The notes: generated from the sequence alone by a model not told the origin. Positions 13,275 to 26,800 are shown, counted from the stretch's first letter. The stretch is DNA of 64,000 nucleotides from Lepisosteus oculatus (GCF_040954835.1 NC_090706.1:32373148-32437147); one strand, 5' to 3'. A program made the numbers and translations.

Positions 13275-13545
13275 CATGCATCCTTCCATCCATTTTGGTG
13301 GGTAGCTGCATCAGCATGCATAGTCTGCAAAGGAACAAAATAAATAGGTTTATTCCATGCTGAAAAGAGAAGAGAGAAAACACAATGTTTCGTCTGTGAA
13401 GCCTTTTTCACTTGAAGAAGGTTTCATGGTCGAAACGTTGTTTTCTCTCTTTCTCTCTGGTTTGCCAGCTTCTTCTTTCTTCTCTTCATTTCTGTGCTCA
13501 GGTCTTTCTGAGTTGCAGGTGTAATTTATACAACCCTCATGTAAT
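13275..13545. repeat. Head-to-head pair of GAAGAAGG-type interspersed repeats
   Basis: Left arm, minus strand: GTTTATTCCATGCTGAAAAG, then AACACAATGTTTCGTCTGTG. Right arm, plus strand: CTTGAAGAAGGTTTCATGG, then TCGAAACGTTG followed by a TTTCTCTC tract. The two arms meet near 13412 as a palindrome. A single plus-strand copy of the same family lies at 63395-63515. Confidence 0.7.
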
Positions 13546-13621
13546 TGGATTGCAAAGGAAATGCAGATGGTTCTCAATTCACGTAGTTAGATTGTAACTA
13601 TTGTATAATTTATATACTGTA

Positions 13622-15799
13622 CAGATGCAGCCATTCAAAATGGGTGGGGTATTTCGCGGTATACCCCGGTGGGCGTGTCGCATCAAAACGCAGTATAACG
13701 CAGTATCATTATAAAGTATCCGGAATCACCTTGTAAAACAGCCAGGAGGAGTCAATAAAGCTTAACCTCTCATGTACAGCATTTGAGCTTTTAAATTTAA
13801 ACTGTGTATTACAGCATGTTAATCATCAGTCATTAAAAAGTTGGTATATTTTATGAAAGCAAGATTGCTCAGTTGGACAAAAGTATACAACCTACCTTTA
13901 TCAGAAATATTTATGCATCAAAGCCTTTACAGAAGATATTACTAATAGTATTAATAATGAATGACTTTGGACAAGCTGTAAACTCAAAGTATTACGCTGG
14001 TCCACATTCTTTCTAACTGTCATTTTAAACGAAAATACTTTTAGTTTTTTCTTTGACAAACACCACAGCATTTCGTGGATAATTTCTTTAGCACATTTGT
14101 ACAAGCACTTGGAATCTGTCCAAGCCCTACTTTGTCAGGTATTTTCTTTTACTGCAACGGACATAAAAACTCCCTTGCTTTTAACAGAGAGTTTCATAAT
14201 TTCTAACCACGAAAATTATTTAAACTGCGACACTTATCATTCAACCAGAGCTCAAAATATCACAAGGATCCTCTAGAGCACATCAAAGACTGTATTAAAA
14301 GATACTTGTATCAGATACATGAGAATCCAGGCTTTTTTATTAACGCTTTCTTTTCCGTATACCAGATATTATGGAACCACTTCAGAAGGGTGTCAATCAG
14401 TCAGATTCCACGAATCGGTACTTCAAAGAAAAAATACACACCAGTATTCCATTTCTCCCTAAACATTTTAAGCATCGAAGTCTTTAACTAACATGTGAAA
14501 TAGTGTGTAAAAAAGTGGTAGTTTTAAGCTTTTCTGCTAATATAATACGGAATCGCAAATCTAAAGAAATTAATAATGATATGATTATATTTGTGTACTG
14601 CAACAGGGCTGTGTAGGGCTGTTTTGCCTCACAATCAGACAAATGCAACATGAATTGGGCTGTGTAGTCTTCTAAGTATCTTAATAAACTTTCACATAGC
14701 TTTCTCCCCGTTTAGATTTATTTTTCTTGGGATCTTGGGATCAAACGTGGAAAGATTAGATTGTAATCATTTTTATTTTTAAATACATTTTAGAAAAGTG
14801 TAATCTATACTAAAAAGCTGTACACCACCTGCTATAAAGATACATATTGTAATACTTTCGGGCTCAGATAGGACGGATACAAGAACTCAGACTTGTGGAG
14901 TTAAAGCAAATTAAAGCCTTGATTTTATATATCACCTTTAAAAGTGGCATCTCAAAGCAATAAAGATTACAAAGTAAATACCCAACACCAATTGTACCCA
15001 TCTGTCATGTTAATAAAGACCTTTAAATTGAATTGAATTTTATTACTTGTTTTTCAGGAAGTTAAAAAAACACTTGAATTACTTATCCAGTCTCTTGAAA
15101 TAAAATTATTTTTCAAGCAATGCAACTAACGTCGGGCAACGTGTTTTTTTTAATCCAACATTGACAGCCACATCTTAAATCTTGTCAGTCAGGTCTTTTT
15201 TCTCTATTAGAATTGTGGCAATTCAAACAACTTGGGATAACAAGTTGTCTCAAAGTCACCGAGCTCACAGAGCTTCAACAACAGATGACAATTTCCTTAG
15301 TCCTTCCTTAGTCTTCCTGAAATTGTCAGATTATGAGTGAATAAAAGCATTTTATTAAAAACACATTTGGGTTTTTTGGTAGCTATATTATGTATTTTTC
15401 ATATGTAAGATATAATGATGTGTTACTGCTTACACATTGCACGACTTTAAAAGCTAGAAAAACAGGTTTCTTTAAAGTACCGGGACCAGCCATATACTGT
15501 ATGTTTATGTTCCAAAATTAATATCGTTTATGGCCTTCACACGCGTTACAGTATGCTCCTATTCTTTTTATGCTCAGCTACTAAGATTTCCCTTCAGTGG
15601 TAAAATTCCATATAAATATTCAATTCTAAAACGGGCACAGTAAAGACATTTAAATCTTTCTACGACCGACCAATGCACCACGAGTGCCCCTGTTGGTCAA
15701 CCAATCACGTACCGCAGTATTTTGCGTCATGATGCGCGAGGCCGTAGCCAATTACCCGCAGTACGTGTCTGTGCCCCATACTTTGAGTGGCTGCATCTG
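13622..15799. mobile_element. 2.18-kb non-autonomous DNA transposon with TA target duplication
   Basis: Ends are inverted repeats: CAGATGCAGCCATTCAAA on the left and, read from the right on the other strand, CAGATGCAGCCACTCAAA (17 of 18 match). TA flanks both ends (13620-13621 and 15800-15801). The GC-rich subterminal segments (13640-13710 and 15690-15780) contain ACGCAGTAT-like and TACTGCG-like motifs. No transposase reading frame is visible inside, so it is probably a deletion derivative. A TA duplication would fit Tc1/mariner and some other superfamilies. Confidence 0.75.
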
Positions 15800-16349
15800 T
15801 ATAGTCAAATACTACTTAGAATACTACATAGAATTAATGTCCATATTGGTATCTGTAAATTAGATGTGCCATTAGGTCTTTACAGGTTCATTGAATAAAA
15901 AGAGTTTTAAAAAGGTGTTAGGAGTTTCTACAAAACAAATCCATCAATTTGAGTTTTCTGTGTTACAGAAGGTTTAGCGTTCATGATTGCACAGTAATGC
16001 ATTGTATAACAAAGCTTAAACAAGGAAGAAAAATGGCTAAAGATGATCCCGTAGCTGGACTGGCAGTTCAGAAATAAACCCTAAAATCATGAAGTTCATG
16101 AGAACACCGTTTAACATATTGTTGATAAATTAGAGGTCAAGTACTATTGTGTGTAGCTTCTTAATGGGTTTTACCCATTTCAAATACTGCACAAGGCCTT
16201 TTAAGCTATTAATACGTAGGAACCAAATAAGCCTACAGTGTACTGTACATTGAAGATGCTAATTTCTTTTCGCTGTTTCTTCCGGTTTCAAATCCACCTT
16301 TGAAAAAGTAGCTTTCAATTTATTTAACTTCCCCACAAAGACTGTAGCA

Positions 16350-19020
16350 ATGGAGAGGAATGCATGGTTATGTCTGATCTACTCTCTTGCATTGTTATTA
16401 CGAGGTAACCTTTAATTTTATTTTCGTTTTAATGGGATTGGTATTGCTGGAATGATAAAAGCAATGGCAAAATCTTGCAGGCAGATATAGAGAATTAGAG
16501 TGATATTTGTAGTATTAGTATTATTTTGTAATGTACTACATGCAAAATAATACAACAAAATACTGTAGATAAAATACTGGCTATATGCATAACAATATTT
16601 TACCAGGTACAGTATTTTTTTATTATTTCCATTCCAGGTATTCTCTTTAAATTTAAAAGTGGTGCAGTAACACACTGTTGTAAAAATTCAGTAAATTGTA
16701 AATTTTGGCAGTAAATAGTAATTCTTGTCATAATCAAATTCAATGTGAAATTGTTCACAAATAATCAACCTTTAAGATAATACAAATATAACCCATTTCT
16801 GAGGTACAGTTTCAATAGAATAAAATCTGATTCCTTTATTCTTTTTGATAACTTCATTAGATCTAAAAGTCTAAATCTAACTTCATTAGATCTAAAAGTT
16901 ATAAAATAATAATGCTCAATTAATTAAAGAAATTCCTATTGTGCGTATGAATATAAGTTGTAGATCAGGAAAATTGATGCTTTGGTATTATTAATTTGAT
17001 TCATTAATTGGAGTATTAAGTCCAGGACAATCAAATTATTAGATTATAGGATATTTGATAAAATATTACATCAATTTAGCAGTCTTTTTTATGATTATGG
17101 AAATGGAATTAAATCAATTTACAATAAATCCATATTGCTTAAACATCATAATTTTAAAGAATCCATCACCAGGTCTTATTACTGATTTAAACTATAAACC
17201 TGTGTTTTATGTTTTTAGGAAGACATTCATGCCACTGATAAATTGAATATCTAATATTATCTTTTAAAAAATAAAGATAATAAAGCTGCTTCTGCTGATA
17301 ACAATTCAGAGATGGGGATTATTAGGAAGTAATGACTGGTAAGAGCCAGAGGGAGTTTTGTTCAGGACACACGGGTAACACCCCTACTATTTTTGAAAAA
17401 TGTCCTGAGATTTTTATGACCATGGAGAGCCTCAGTTTTACGTTTCGTCCAACTTGAAGTTCTGATAGGCGGGTGGGTCAATATTATTTTTTTTTTCTGT
17501 TATCCACATATTTGTCTCAGTCTTTTGGACTTGTCATCCATACAGTATCCATCTTGGAAGTGGCTTTGGGTGTAGATTTCATTTTTCTATTGTATTGTCT
17601 TGTAAACTATTAAATAACCTAACAAGGAATACGATTTAACCCTTTTGTGTGCTGCAGACAGCAGAGCCTTTCCAAATCTCTATGCGGCGACGGGCAGTAC
17701 AGTCTACCTGACTGTGGACAATGGTACCCAATTAAACTTCCATGAATTCGTCTGGTATATGAAAACTTTCAGAGTGGCCAAGTTGAGAAATTCTACTGTT
17801 CACTATTATGGGAGGCAAGGTGAAATCTTTTTGAATGGGACTCTCAGACTGGACAATGTTAGCAAAAATGATACTGGAGAGATTACAGCTAAATTGTTTG
17901 ACGAAAATGGAAAACATATCCTCCAAATCAAATATCATCTCATTGTTACAGGTAAGCTGTTACAACACAGGCCTGCATTTATGGTGAATTAATCAAGCAA
18001 CATTAATGAAAGTAAATTAAACAGATAGTTATTTTTCTATCAGTAACCATTTTGGCATTAAATTCTACCTTAGAATAATAGCAAGGATGTGTGAGGAAGT
18101 AACTACTGTACACCCTTTTCACACTAAAGCAGCAATTTTATATGGATTACTATGTAGAGTATATGCAGCTTCCTAAATTTAAATGTTATTAGGAATACAA
18201 TTGTATGACCTTTTTAATAGCATTGGACAGTATTGTAAAATGATTTTCAACCTGAAAAGACAATATTCATTTAAATGTAAACTGTATTAACCACACAAAA
18301 AAGGGTAAAATAAATAATGATTTCCCTCTCGTTTTTCCAGATCCAGTGTCTCAGCCTATCATAGAATATACCTGTTCACAAGGACAATCGGAGTTTCACT
18401 GCTCTGTAGAGAGTGACAATCCCTTGTATTCGTGGAGTTTTAATAACAAGCCATTGCTTGGTGTTGGCATTTTTCATAATGTTGAAAACCATAAACTCAG
18501 TTTAAGGAATTCTTCTGGCAGAGTCACTTGCACTGTTTCAAATAATGTCACCCAAAATAAGAGTGAAACCCTTGATTTTTCTTGTACAGGTAAGCCACTT
18601 TCCACTCATTCAGATTTTTGAGTTAAATAGAATAATCACGTTGAACATCTCACTATACGTGTAATTTAGAAAAGAGTAAATTTGTCCTAAATAAATAACT
18701 ACTAAGATGTGTTCACATTCTGTTGCCATGTCAACACTGCAGCAGATATTTTATTAACTTGGTTTTGTAAAGCCTGTGGTTGAAATAGAGTTACTTTGGA
18801 TAGTATTTTTTTCTTCTGTTCATCTGTTTTAATACATGTGAATTAATTCTTAATCGTATTTAATCTTAATCATGTTTAATCTTAAACAGGTGAAGATTCA
18901 ATGCAGGTGACCGGAAGTGGCTGGTGTATTGGAATTAAATTTTCAGCCATTGTGCTTATTTGCATGATAGCATCTGCATTTCACATCTATACTCGAAAAC
19001 AGAATAAGCAGAATATTTGA
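16350..19020 (+). CDS. Unit 3: CD2/SLAM-like V-C2 receptor with truncated tail
   Basis: Exons 16350-16404 (leader MERNAWLCLIYSLALLLRG), 17658-17951 (V), 18341-18589 (C2), 18890-19020 (membrane plus stop); 729 nt, 242 residues. It is a close sister of unit 2: the V exons have the same length and nearly the same sequence (FLNGTLRLDNVSKNDTGEI). The C2 exon has the full four-cysteine set (YTC, FHC, VTC, FSC), unlike unit 2. The membrane exon (DSMQVTGSGWCIGIKFSAIV, ending YTRKQNKQNI) matches unit 2 but ends in TGA two bases before the GTAAGT donor. The following exon, still spliceable and in frame, would have encoded a YSDI tail. The product therefore keeps only a basic stub of about eight residues. 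A polyadenylation signal lies at 19802. Confidence 0.88.
16860..16906. repeat. Short tandem duplication in intron 1 of unit 3
   Basis: The text AACTTCATTAGATCTAAAAGT occurs twice within about 30 bases. It is probably replication slippage, with no function visible. Confidence 0.8.
17290..17480 (+). mobile_element. Interspersed repeat family A, 3' fragment
   Basis: Contains AGAGATGGGGATTATTAGGA, GGTAACACCCCTACTATTTT and CAGTTTTACGTTTCGTCC, matching the second half of the copy at 11.0-11.3 kb. It lies in intron 1 of unit 3. Confidence 0.7.
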
Positions 19021-19680
19021 AGTAAGTATTATATTTTTCTGAAAAAATCGTAACTCCTTCAGTTCTGTCCTTTGTTTCCAGTATTTTCATCCAAAATTGT
19101 CGTATTGTTCTTGTTCTAAATGTTATATTTAGATTGTATTCTATTATTATGAGTCTGTGACAGATATTTAATTTGAAAATGTGAGTTGAACAAATACAAT
19201 CCTTTCAAAAAGATAAAAAAGACTTCATTGAAGCGCTATTTCATTAACTTTATTCTGAGGGGAAAAGTTAACAGAGTCTACCTGTAACACATGTAGAAGC
19301 TGGTTGATTTATTACAGTACATACAGTAATTTATATCACAAGCAAGGATTAAGTGCAATTTCACCTTTTTGTAAGAAGTATATCCTCAAATGCATCTTTA
19401 AAAAATAAACATGTCACAAATAAAACAATTTAGCCGATTTTGCATTTCTGGTAACACAAATATATACTTATATATACTATATACTTTTTCATAAAATTCA
19501 AGAAGTTGTCATATTTGTGTCTGATGTTTTAAAGTTTGAAAAAAAAACTTTCACATTTTCATTGCTATATGTTTGTGCATTGACTGTTTAATTATGTTTT
19601 CTTAAAAGTAGATATTTTGCATATGGCTGACCACAACATCATCAGTTTTATTTTACAATGTTAAAAAAAATTTGTTCTAG

Positions 19681-19733
19681 GTGCAAACTACAGTGACATT
19701 GCCAGGATCAGAAAACTCCATTTCAGGATGATG
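19681..19733 (+). pseudogene. Stranded tail exon of unit 3, now 3' UTR
   Basis: A good acceptor (TTTGTTCTAG) precedes GTGCAAACTACAGTGACA. Joined to the membrane exon after its last A (19021, before the GTAAGT donor) it stays in frame as S-A-N-Y-S-D-I-A-R-I and so on to TAA. It aligns with the ITIM exon of unit 2 (TYSELKI). Because the stop lies upstream in the same frame, it is not translated. The stop is almost at the last junction, so nonsense-mediated decay is not expected. Confidence 0.7.
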
Positions 19734-20385
19734 TAATGTGCTTTGGTTTTTTAATAGTTTTGTCAACCTTCTACATATTATGGACATATCTGTGGTTATG
19801 AAATAAAACAAGTCTTTAAATAATATAATGTTGCCTTATGTGAAAATGAAAACACTCTTCGATTTCTGAAACAGACTGGAGTTTTACTTAAAAGGAAAAT
19901 TATACCTTTTCTGTGTCTGGGATGTAGTAAACAATGAAGAATATGCACTTACTGTACATGCCAAAAATATAAAGTGTATGTTAACAAAAAGTTACTTGAG
20001 TCAAAACCTACTGTAAGTGAACTTATATCTCAATATCTCAATATCTCACCCAGTGTGGGTGTTTGCTGCAGCTTCAACCATGGACAAAACCAATGTTTCC
20101 CATTGGAACATTTTGCCTTTTTTCTTGTGGATATTTGCTTTATGAGTACAGCAATGTAAATCATCACCCCTTTGATGCACAACACAAGATCTGTCTAAAG
20201 CCATCTGGGTTTGGTGGAAGGCCTTTAGCCTAAAAGAACACATCATTTTAGTTCAGTCTGTAAGACTAATGTAAGTATTGGTTTTATCATAAATAATCAA
20301 GGTAAAATAGCTACAGCTGGGGAAGCTCCATATGAATGTACTCTGAAGGTACAGTATTTCTGTTTCTCACTTCCTTTAAACACTT
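19734..20385. other. Convergent gap between units 3 and 4
   Basis: Presumed 3' ends of two convergent genes. AATAAA at 19802 serves unit 3. I see no other gene or repeat here. Confidence 0.5.
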
Positions 20386-22261
20386 TCAGTTTTGGTCCTC
20401 GTCCACTCTGTCATTGATCCCAAAGCAGGGGGAGCCTTGCACTTGTATTCGATCTAGGAGAAACAGAGATTGGAAAAGATCACGTTCATTAAGATCTTGT
20501 TATGAGATAATGAATCCAATGAAATGCATTGAAAGTGGGCAAAGAGCAAGACTGTATAGCTCTTAGAAAGAAGTGGGCTACACTGTCATGACAGAATTAG
20601 ACCCTACACCTTTTCAGAAGGTTACTTTTCTGAGGGGTAAAAGCAAATTGGACTTAAAGTGCTAAGGTTATGTTAGTCATATGAAAATGACCAATTATTA
20701 AACTTTTCAGATGGAAAAGTATACAAATCACGAAGGTGTGCACATTTTTTTTGACATTACCGTTGTTGACATTTTGGTAAAAGATTGTTACTGAAGTACA
20801 CCCAAAATGAGTAGCTCACGGTTATTCATTTCTACAGAATAATAAACCCATAAAACAGATGATGAACTTGATTTTCTCACCTTGCTTTCTTTTCATTCTG
20901 AACTGATGAATGATGAAAATGATGAGAAGGACTGAGACGATTGCTTGGAAAACACTGTGTGTTACCACATAAGCAAAGACAAACACAGGTGCTTCTCCTG
21001 TTAAACAAACAAAAAATGTTTTTAATGTGATCATTCTGAGACAATTGTCTTGTTTGAACAATTCACAACTAATAGAAAAACAGATATTAAGAATACAAAC
21101 TCATTCATGGTTATTTATTACAATGTTTGTGAGTTAATAAGGTAGTTGATTCATGGTTATGTTATGTGTATTGTGTACTGTATAGCCCACAGAAAAAGCT
21201 AAGAAAATTAAGAGGTTCTTAGCTCAAAAGCCCAACAGTAGAAAGTAGTGTGGAAATTAAATATTTTGAAATTCTGAATAACTGAATCTGTATGTCCTTC
21301 AGCTGTGGGTCCCTTAGCAGTATTGTTCAGAATCAAAACCCAAATATATATCAAACGCATCTCCCTGTTGTACAAAAAGTTAATCCAACTCCAGGATGGC
21401 CACTTAGACTGTTTAACATTTACACACTAAAAAAGTAACTATCAATTTTTGAAAAAGATAAAATCTCATCATAAAGATGCCACGCACAACTGCAAAAAAA
21501 AAGATTTTACTTTGACCTGTCAAGAAATAGGTTACCTCTTAACTGGAGCCGAAAGTCTTTCTTGTAAACATTCTTCCCATTGGTGTCATAAATCTCCACT
21601 GTGTAAAGTCCTTTATCAATTTCACGAGCTTGCTCCACTTTGAGAGTCCCATTTGCAAAAACCTCTGCCCTGTTCATGAAATCAGCAAAGGTCCAGGACT
21701 GTGACTCCCTAAACCGCGCAATACGATTTTCCTCTTTCTTCCAGATGATGTCAGATATATTCGGAAGATTTCCACTGTCCAGGATGAACCATACAGAATC
21801 TCCAAGATTTCCATAAACAGAGGAAGGTGTGCTGATCCATTCATCAGTACCTTAATAGAAGAGCATACTGTAACTCAGACTTAGGATGCTAGCAATATAT
21901 CGTCTGAGGAATCTTAATGCAGTATATAGTTTTAAAGAAATACGAAGCAAAAAAAATCCAAATTATTCAGATTTGGAAAATCCCTTTTATTCAAAGCAAA
22001 CATCACATGTGATGAAAAATCTATTGTACTTTTCTTTTAGATATTGTCCTGTATATTGGGAGGTAGATGTACATTGGGCATTTTTATTGGTATCATTAGG
22101 TGAAATAAATACTTCTTAGCCATGTCTTTTTTAAATTAGTTTTAAAAACATTTTTTTGCTTTACATCTTATCCATTTACTTTTTTTTTCACTTTACTTAC
22201 CTGTAATTCTTAAGAAGTAAGAAATAAAGAAGATGGAAACAACACGGCAAACCATTTTCAT
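20386..22261 (-). CDS. Unit 4: single-V-domain CD2-like membrane protein
   Basis: Minus-strand exons 22261-22201 (leader; ATGs at 22261 and 22255, the second giving the 55-nt leader length of units 1 and 3), 21850-21536 (V), 20997-20881 (membrane), 20453-20386 (tail, stop TGA). All junctions are phase 1; 561 nt, 186 residues. The V domain has VYGNLGDSVWFIL, IIWKKEENRIARF, VFANGTLKVEQ and GLYTVEIYDTNGKNV, with no B-F cysteines, as in CD2/CD48 first domains. The expected C2 exon is absent: the 540-base intron between V and membrane exons has no WxxNG or C-x-V pattern. The membrane segment is followed by HQFRMKRKQ. The short tail has no tyrosine, so it cannot carry ITIM, ITSM or YxxM. The tail exon is the least certain part. 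Confidence 0.8.
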
Positions 22262-23842
22262 CAAAATGAACAAAAATGACAAGAAAGTTTTTTTTAGTAT
22301 ATGGACTGTCTTAGGAAGTTAGTGGAAAGCTGCTTTCATAAAATGACTTATCATCCTCTTTAAAAGAAAACAAATATTTTAAACAATGTCCTCTCTGTTA
22401 CGTGCTATACTCTTAAGTTAAATAGGGAACATACAGAGAAAAAACAAGCACTCATCCAAACCACTGTAATGAGAAACAATAGAAAAAAATATCAAAAGAA
22501 AATTAAAGATTTAGAAAAAAATACTTGTAATATGTAAAAATTATATAGTCATTGTTACAATACTGTTAATACTGTCACTGAAGAACTCTCATTTACAAAA
22601 GATCTCACTGCATGTACAGGATTGTAAGTGTAATGAGCTTACAGCGCTGAATAACTATGTATTTCTCTGGGGATATTTTTGTAAAGTATCTAATTTTAAC
22701 CATGTACAAACCACAGCAGACTTAAAATGTCATTTGCTGTCTAAATTTGTGTATGTAATATTCACACTAACAGACAAAGTTTAATCGTTAATCAGCAGCA
22801 CAAACTTGCAGATGTGTGCAAATGATTGTAAGTTACTGTATATCACGTTACTTTGCAAAAAATAATAATCTGCATGGACAAAAGCATTCACTCAATTATT
22901 TAAATAGTTCATGTCTGCAAACATTACTTTTAGTAGTAGAGGGTAGATAACAACTGAAACAAAATACTAGTATTTTCCTAGTAACTCAATTTTTTGTCAT
23001 CTGATTTTTTCAATGAATTTACTGTATTTACATTTTTGTATTCGTACTGTATTTGTATTTGTTGTGCATTGCGGTGTTGCCATGTTATTTTGAACCCATC
23101 TCACATGCTCAGAAACCATCAATTTAATTACAGCAAAGGAACTGCGTAAGACTGACTAAAATCTGGCCACTGACTGATATACATTTGTTGTGGGCTCATG
23201 TCAAAAGTGCACAATCGGGTAAATGATAGAGAGAAGAGAAGCAGTAGATACAGTAACTTGGTAAAAGCTGCAAAATGTTTGCATTCTGTAAATTAATGGA
23301 CACATCTATTACTAGAAATAATTTGTCAATACTTTGTCAGGATTAGTTTTCTTATATGTAAGCTATTTCAAATTCAAAAACGTTTTAAGTCATAAATTAT
23401 ATAGACTTTTTTAAACAAAATACATTGGTTTTGAAGCCTACCATTGTATTTTTTTTTTCAAAAATGAAAATGTGTTTCTCTTGCTTTGTAATTTAGTCAG
23501 GAATTAGTGTAATGCTTTATTATTTTGGGTGGCACTGTTGCTGTACATGGTGTGATACTGTAGAGTTCCAGAAGTTATGTTCCTATAGCTTGTTTGCTGA
23601 GTTGGTTTAAAAAAACGTAGTACGTGAGCTTATGGGTTTATTAAATACTTATCAAACTCTTATGAGAAGCACTATTTGTACTTTTAGGTTCCTATAGTGG
23701 TATAAATAACAAAGTATCACTTCTTTGTAAATCAGCAGCAATGGAGCACTGATAGTCTGTGGTTTTTTAAAGAATGTCAATAACTACAGTTCTCACCACA
23801 TACGTAGCAGAGCTCTGTTTCATTTCATCTTCCTTTGCTTTT
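22262..23842. other. Divergent intergenic region between units 4 and 5
   Basis: About 1.6 kb between two leader exons pointing away from each other, so it should hold both promoters. The sequence is AT-rich with several ACTGTA/TACAGT words. I see no repeat or further gene. Confidence 0.5.
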
Positions 23843-26800
23843 ATGATGGTACCGTATCGTCCTCTTTTGCTGGTCTGGAATATATTGTCTTTTTTTTATG
23901 GTAAGCAAAATTTCAATTACATTTTTCATTTATATTGAACATTGATGTATTTGCAATCTGTTTTAGAAACAAAATATGTTTGTAAATTATATTGTATAAT
24001 ATTTCTTAGATATTGAATTATGTTTTACAAAATGCAAATTATTGCAATATTTTCAGAAAAAAAAATTGTATGCATTGTCCTGGACTTGTCAATTTTAAGG
24101 AGTGCATAGTTTGAGAATCCTTTTGTAATTATGATGATAAGTTTGGGTTTTATATTATCATTGATCAAAATTGATTTAATTGTATATACTTGTATATATA
24201 CTTGAATATAATTGTATTAACAAACATTAATATTAAAGTACAGTATGTAAAACGAAGACAATGTGCACAATCAGGTCATTTTCACTTTTTTGTTGTGAAA
24301 AGTCTGATCTGATGAGCAATCCTTACATTAAAGAATCACTTGTGGACAAACACTAGTCACTTCTTACCAATTATGTAATCAAAACCTGTAGTTAAATTCC
24401 AGTTACCCACGTTAATACATCAGCACTGTATAACTGAAAGCTCTTTACTCAGATTAAAATTGAGTACTTTGTGTTTTTTGTAGCAAACAGCAGTGAAGAA
24501 ACATTGATTTTTGGAAAACTTGGAGAGTCAGTAGCCCTTCCCTTTGGGTCAGAGATCAGGGAGTATTCTGATGTGAAGCTGACAAAAGGCAATAGTTTTG
24601 TTTTCAAACATAAAAATGAAAAGAGTTCTTTCGGTTCAAGCTACAAAAACCGAACGACATTCAATGAAAATGGGACAATCGTTCTGGAGAGAACTGTGAT
24701 AGGCGATGCAGGAGAGTATAAGCTGCAGGCTTATAAAAAAGGGAAACTGGTGTACAATGCCAGTGTCCATTTAATCATTCAGTGTAAGTATCATTCTATT
24801 CAGCTATTCCTATATTCTACACATTTCTTCTTTGCATTATAAGCATCTGCTTCTTGAAAAATGAAACACTGTGTCACAATCGGAATGGTCATTTCTGATA
24901 GGAAGAGACATGTAAAGTAGTTCCCAGTTTTGCAGTTGTCTAGAGCAGATGAGGATTGAGGAAGTCAGATTTCAGGGGAAAACAAAAGATTATGCATAAG
25001 ACAAGACAATGTAATATGGCAATTTTTAAAAACATATAGAACATTTCTTCAAAAGTATTTTAATGATACAGTAAATAGAATGGTCTTAGTTTAAAGACAT
25101 TTTCTAAAGAAGGTCTTTGGTCATATTATAATTCTTGATTAGAATGAATGAACACTAATTATAAAGCACTTTAAAGAATTCAAAATCATATATGTATATG
25201 ATAATATATACTGTATAATTATAAATTATGTATAATTTTATTAAAATTAAAACTGTAAAACTAAGCCTGAGTTTTAAATCATATACTGTACACTCTCACC
25301 AGTTTAATACTCTTATGTTGAAAAATTCTGAATCATGCCAGTTTCCCAGAACTGCTTCCTAACATCTATTTTCAATATTGCTCCAGAATTAAATACTGCT
25401 GTTTACTGTGAATTTATTTATTTTTATTCTTTGTTTTGATGTGTGTGTTTTGGTGCTGCAGGTGTAACAGAATTACCTTTTGTTTATGGAGATTTGGGAT
25501 TTTCCGTAACCCTCTTCGATGGAAATGTGGATTTTCAAAATATTTCTAATGCAAAGTGGAAAAAAGGAGACACTCTGGTGGCTCAATTTGTGCATTCCCA
25601 CCCTCAGTATAATGGAGAGTTCCAACATGGAACAGAGGTCTTCCAAAATGGGACCCTGAAAATGCAGCACGCTGAGGAAAACGATGCTGGAAATTACACT
25701 CTGGAAGTTTCTAATGGAGATATCCTTCATAAATGGACAACACAGTTATTCGTAATTGGTAATCTTGAAACCACAGGCATGAACAAAATGAGATAGCCAT
25801 TAATTTTAGAGAGAAATTTCAAGTATGTGATATTTGTAAATTAATGTACATGCATTTGCATGCATTAAAAGCTACAGTAATGCCTCTTAGGATCATGCCA
25901 TTTCAGAAAGCTGCAGTATAGTATTTTTTAGATGAATTTACTCATTTTTATTCAGGAGTATTATATGTTACCTTGTGAGTCTTGTCTTGTGCTGTAGTTA
26001 ACATTCTCATTTCTTTCAGGAAACAGAAATTAGATTCCTTTGATCACCTGCCTTCTAGAAATCAAATGAGCTAGATGAGAAAAATGGCTTGGTCTCACCT
26101 CACTTATACTATCATGTGCACATTCAAAGTATAGTCTTTTTCTAAACTTATTTTGCAAATAAAATTAATTAACCTTGGCAACCAGTACGTTTGATAATGG
26201 AAATGGTATAGAATGTAACATAATGGTGTTCTAATAGGGAAGATCACATTGGAATAACCTCTGTTTTTCCTGCAGTACACAGGCCTGTAATAGAGCACAC
26301 GTGTATACCTGGTGGTGAAGCTGAGTTCAGATGCTCTGTAAAAAGCAATGCAGACCCTTTTATTGAATGGACTCTGAATGGAAGCCCACTTGAAAATAGA
26401 AGCGGAAACCAGACTGTAGTTTTAGGTCATTTTCATGGGCAATTAGTCTGTGCTGTAAAACACTACAGTAGCATAAGTCAGAGTGATTCTGTCTCATTTC
26501 CTTGTGTAGGTAAGCACAATATTTCTTCTGAATATACTGAGAAGCTGTTATCAGAAAGATTTAGTCAATTTGTAACTTCCAATTTGTGAGAAATCTTAAA
26601 TTACATTAGAAAACAAGGCTTAGTTTCAATAAGGTGCGGATTAAAACAGATATACAGAACATACTTAGAAATATAAATGGGCAATTGTACCTGTAGTATT
26701 AATAATTTTAAAATGTTTATTGTTACTTTAAAGATGACAAAGCACTACTGTTGTCTTTTTTTGTTTCCAAAGATCAGAAATGGGGTTTGTTACTCTTTGT

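Noticed and set aside
21003-21535. C2 exon for unit 4
   Set aside because: No cysteine/Trp pattern in any minus-strand frame between the V and membrane exons.
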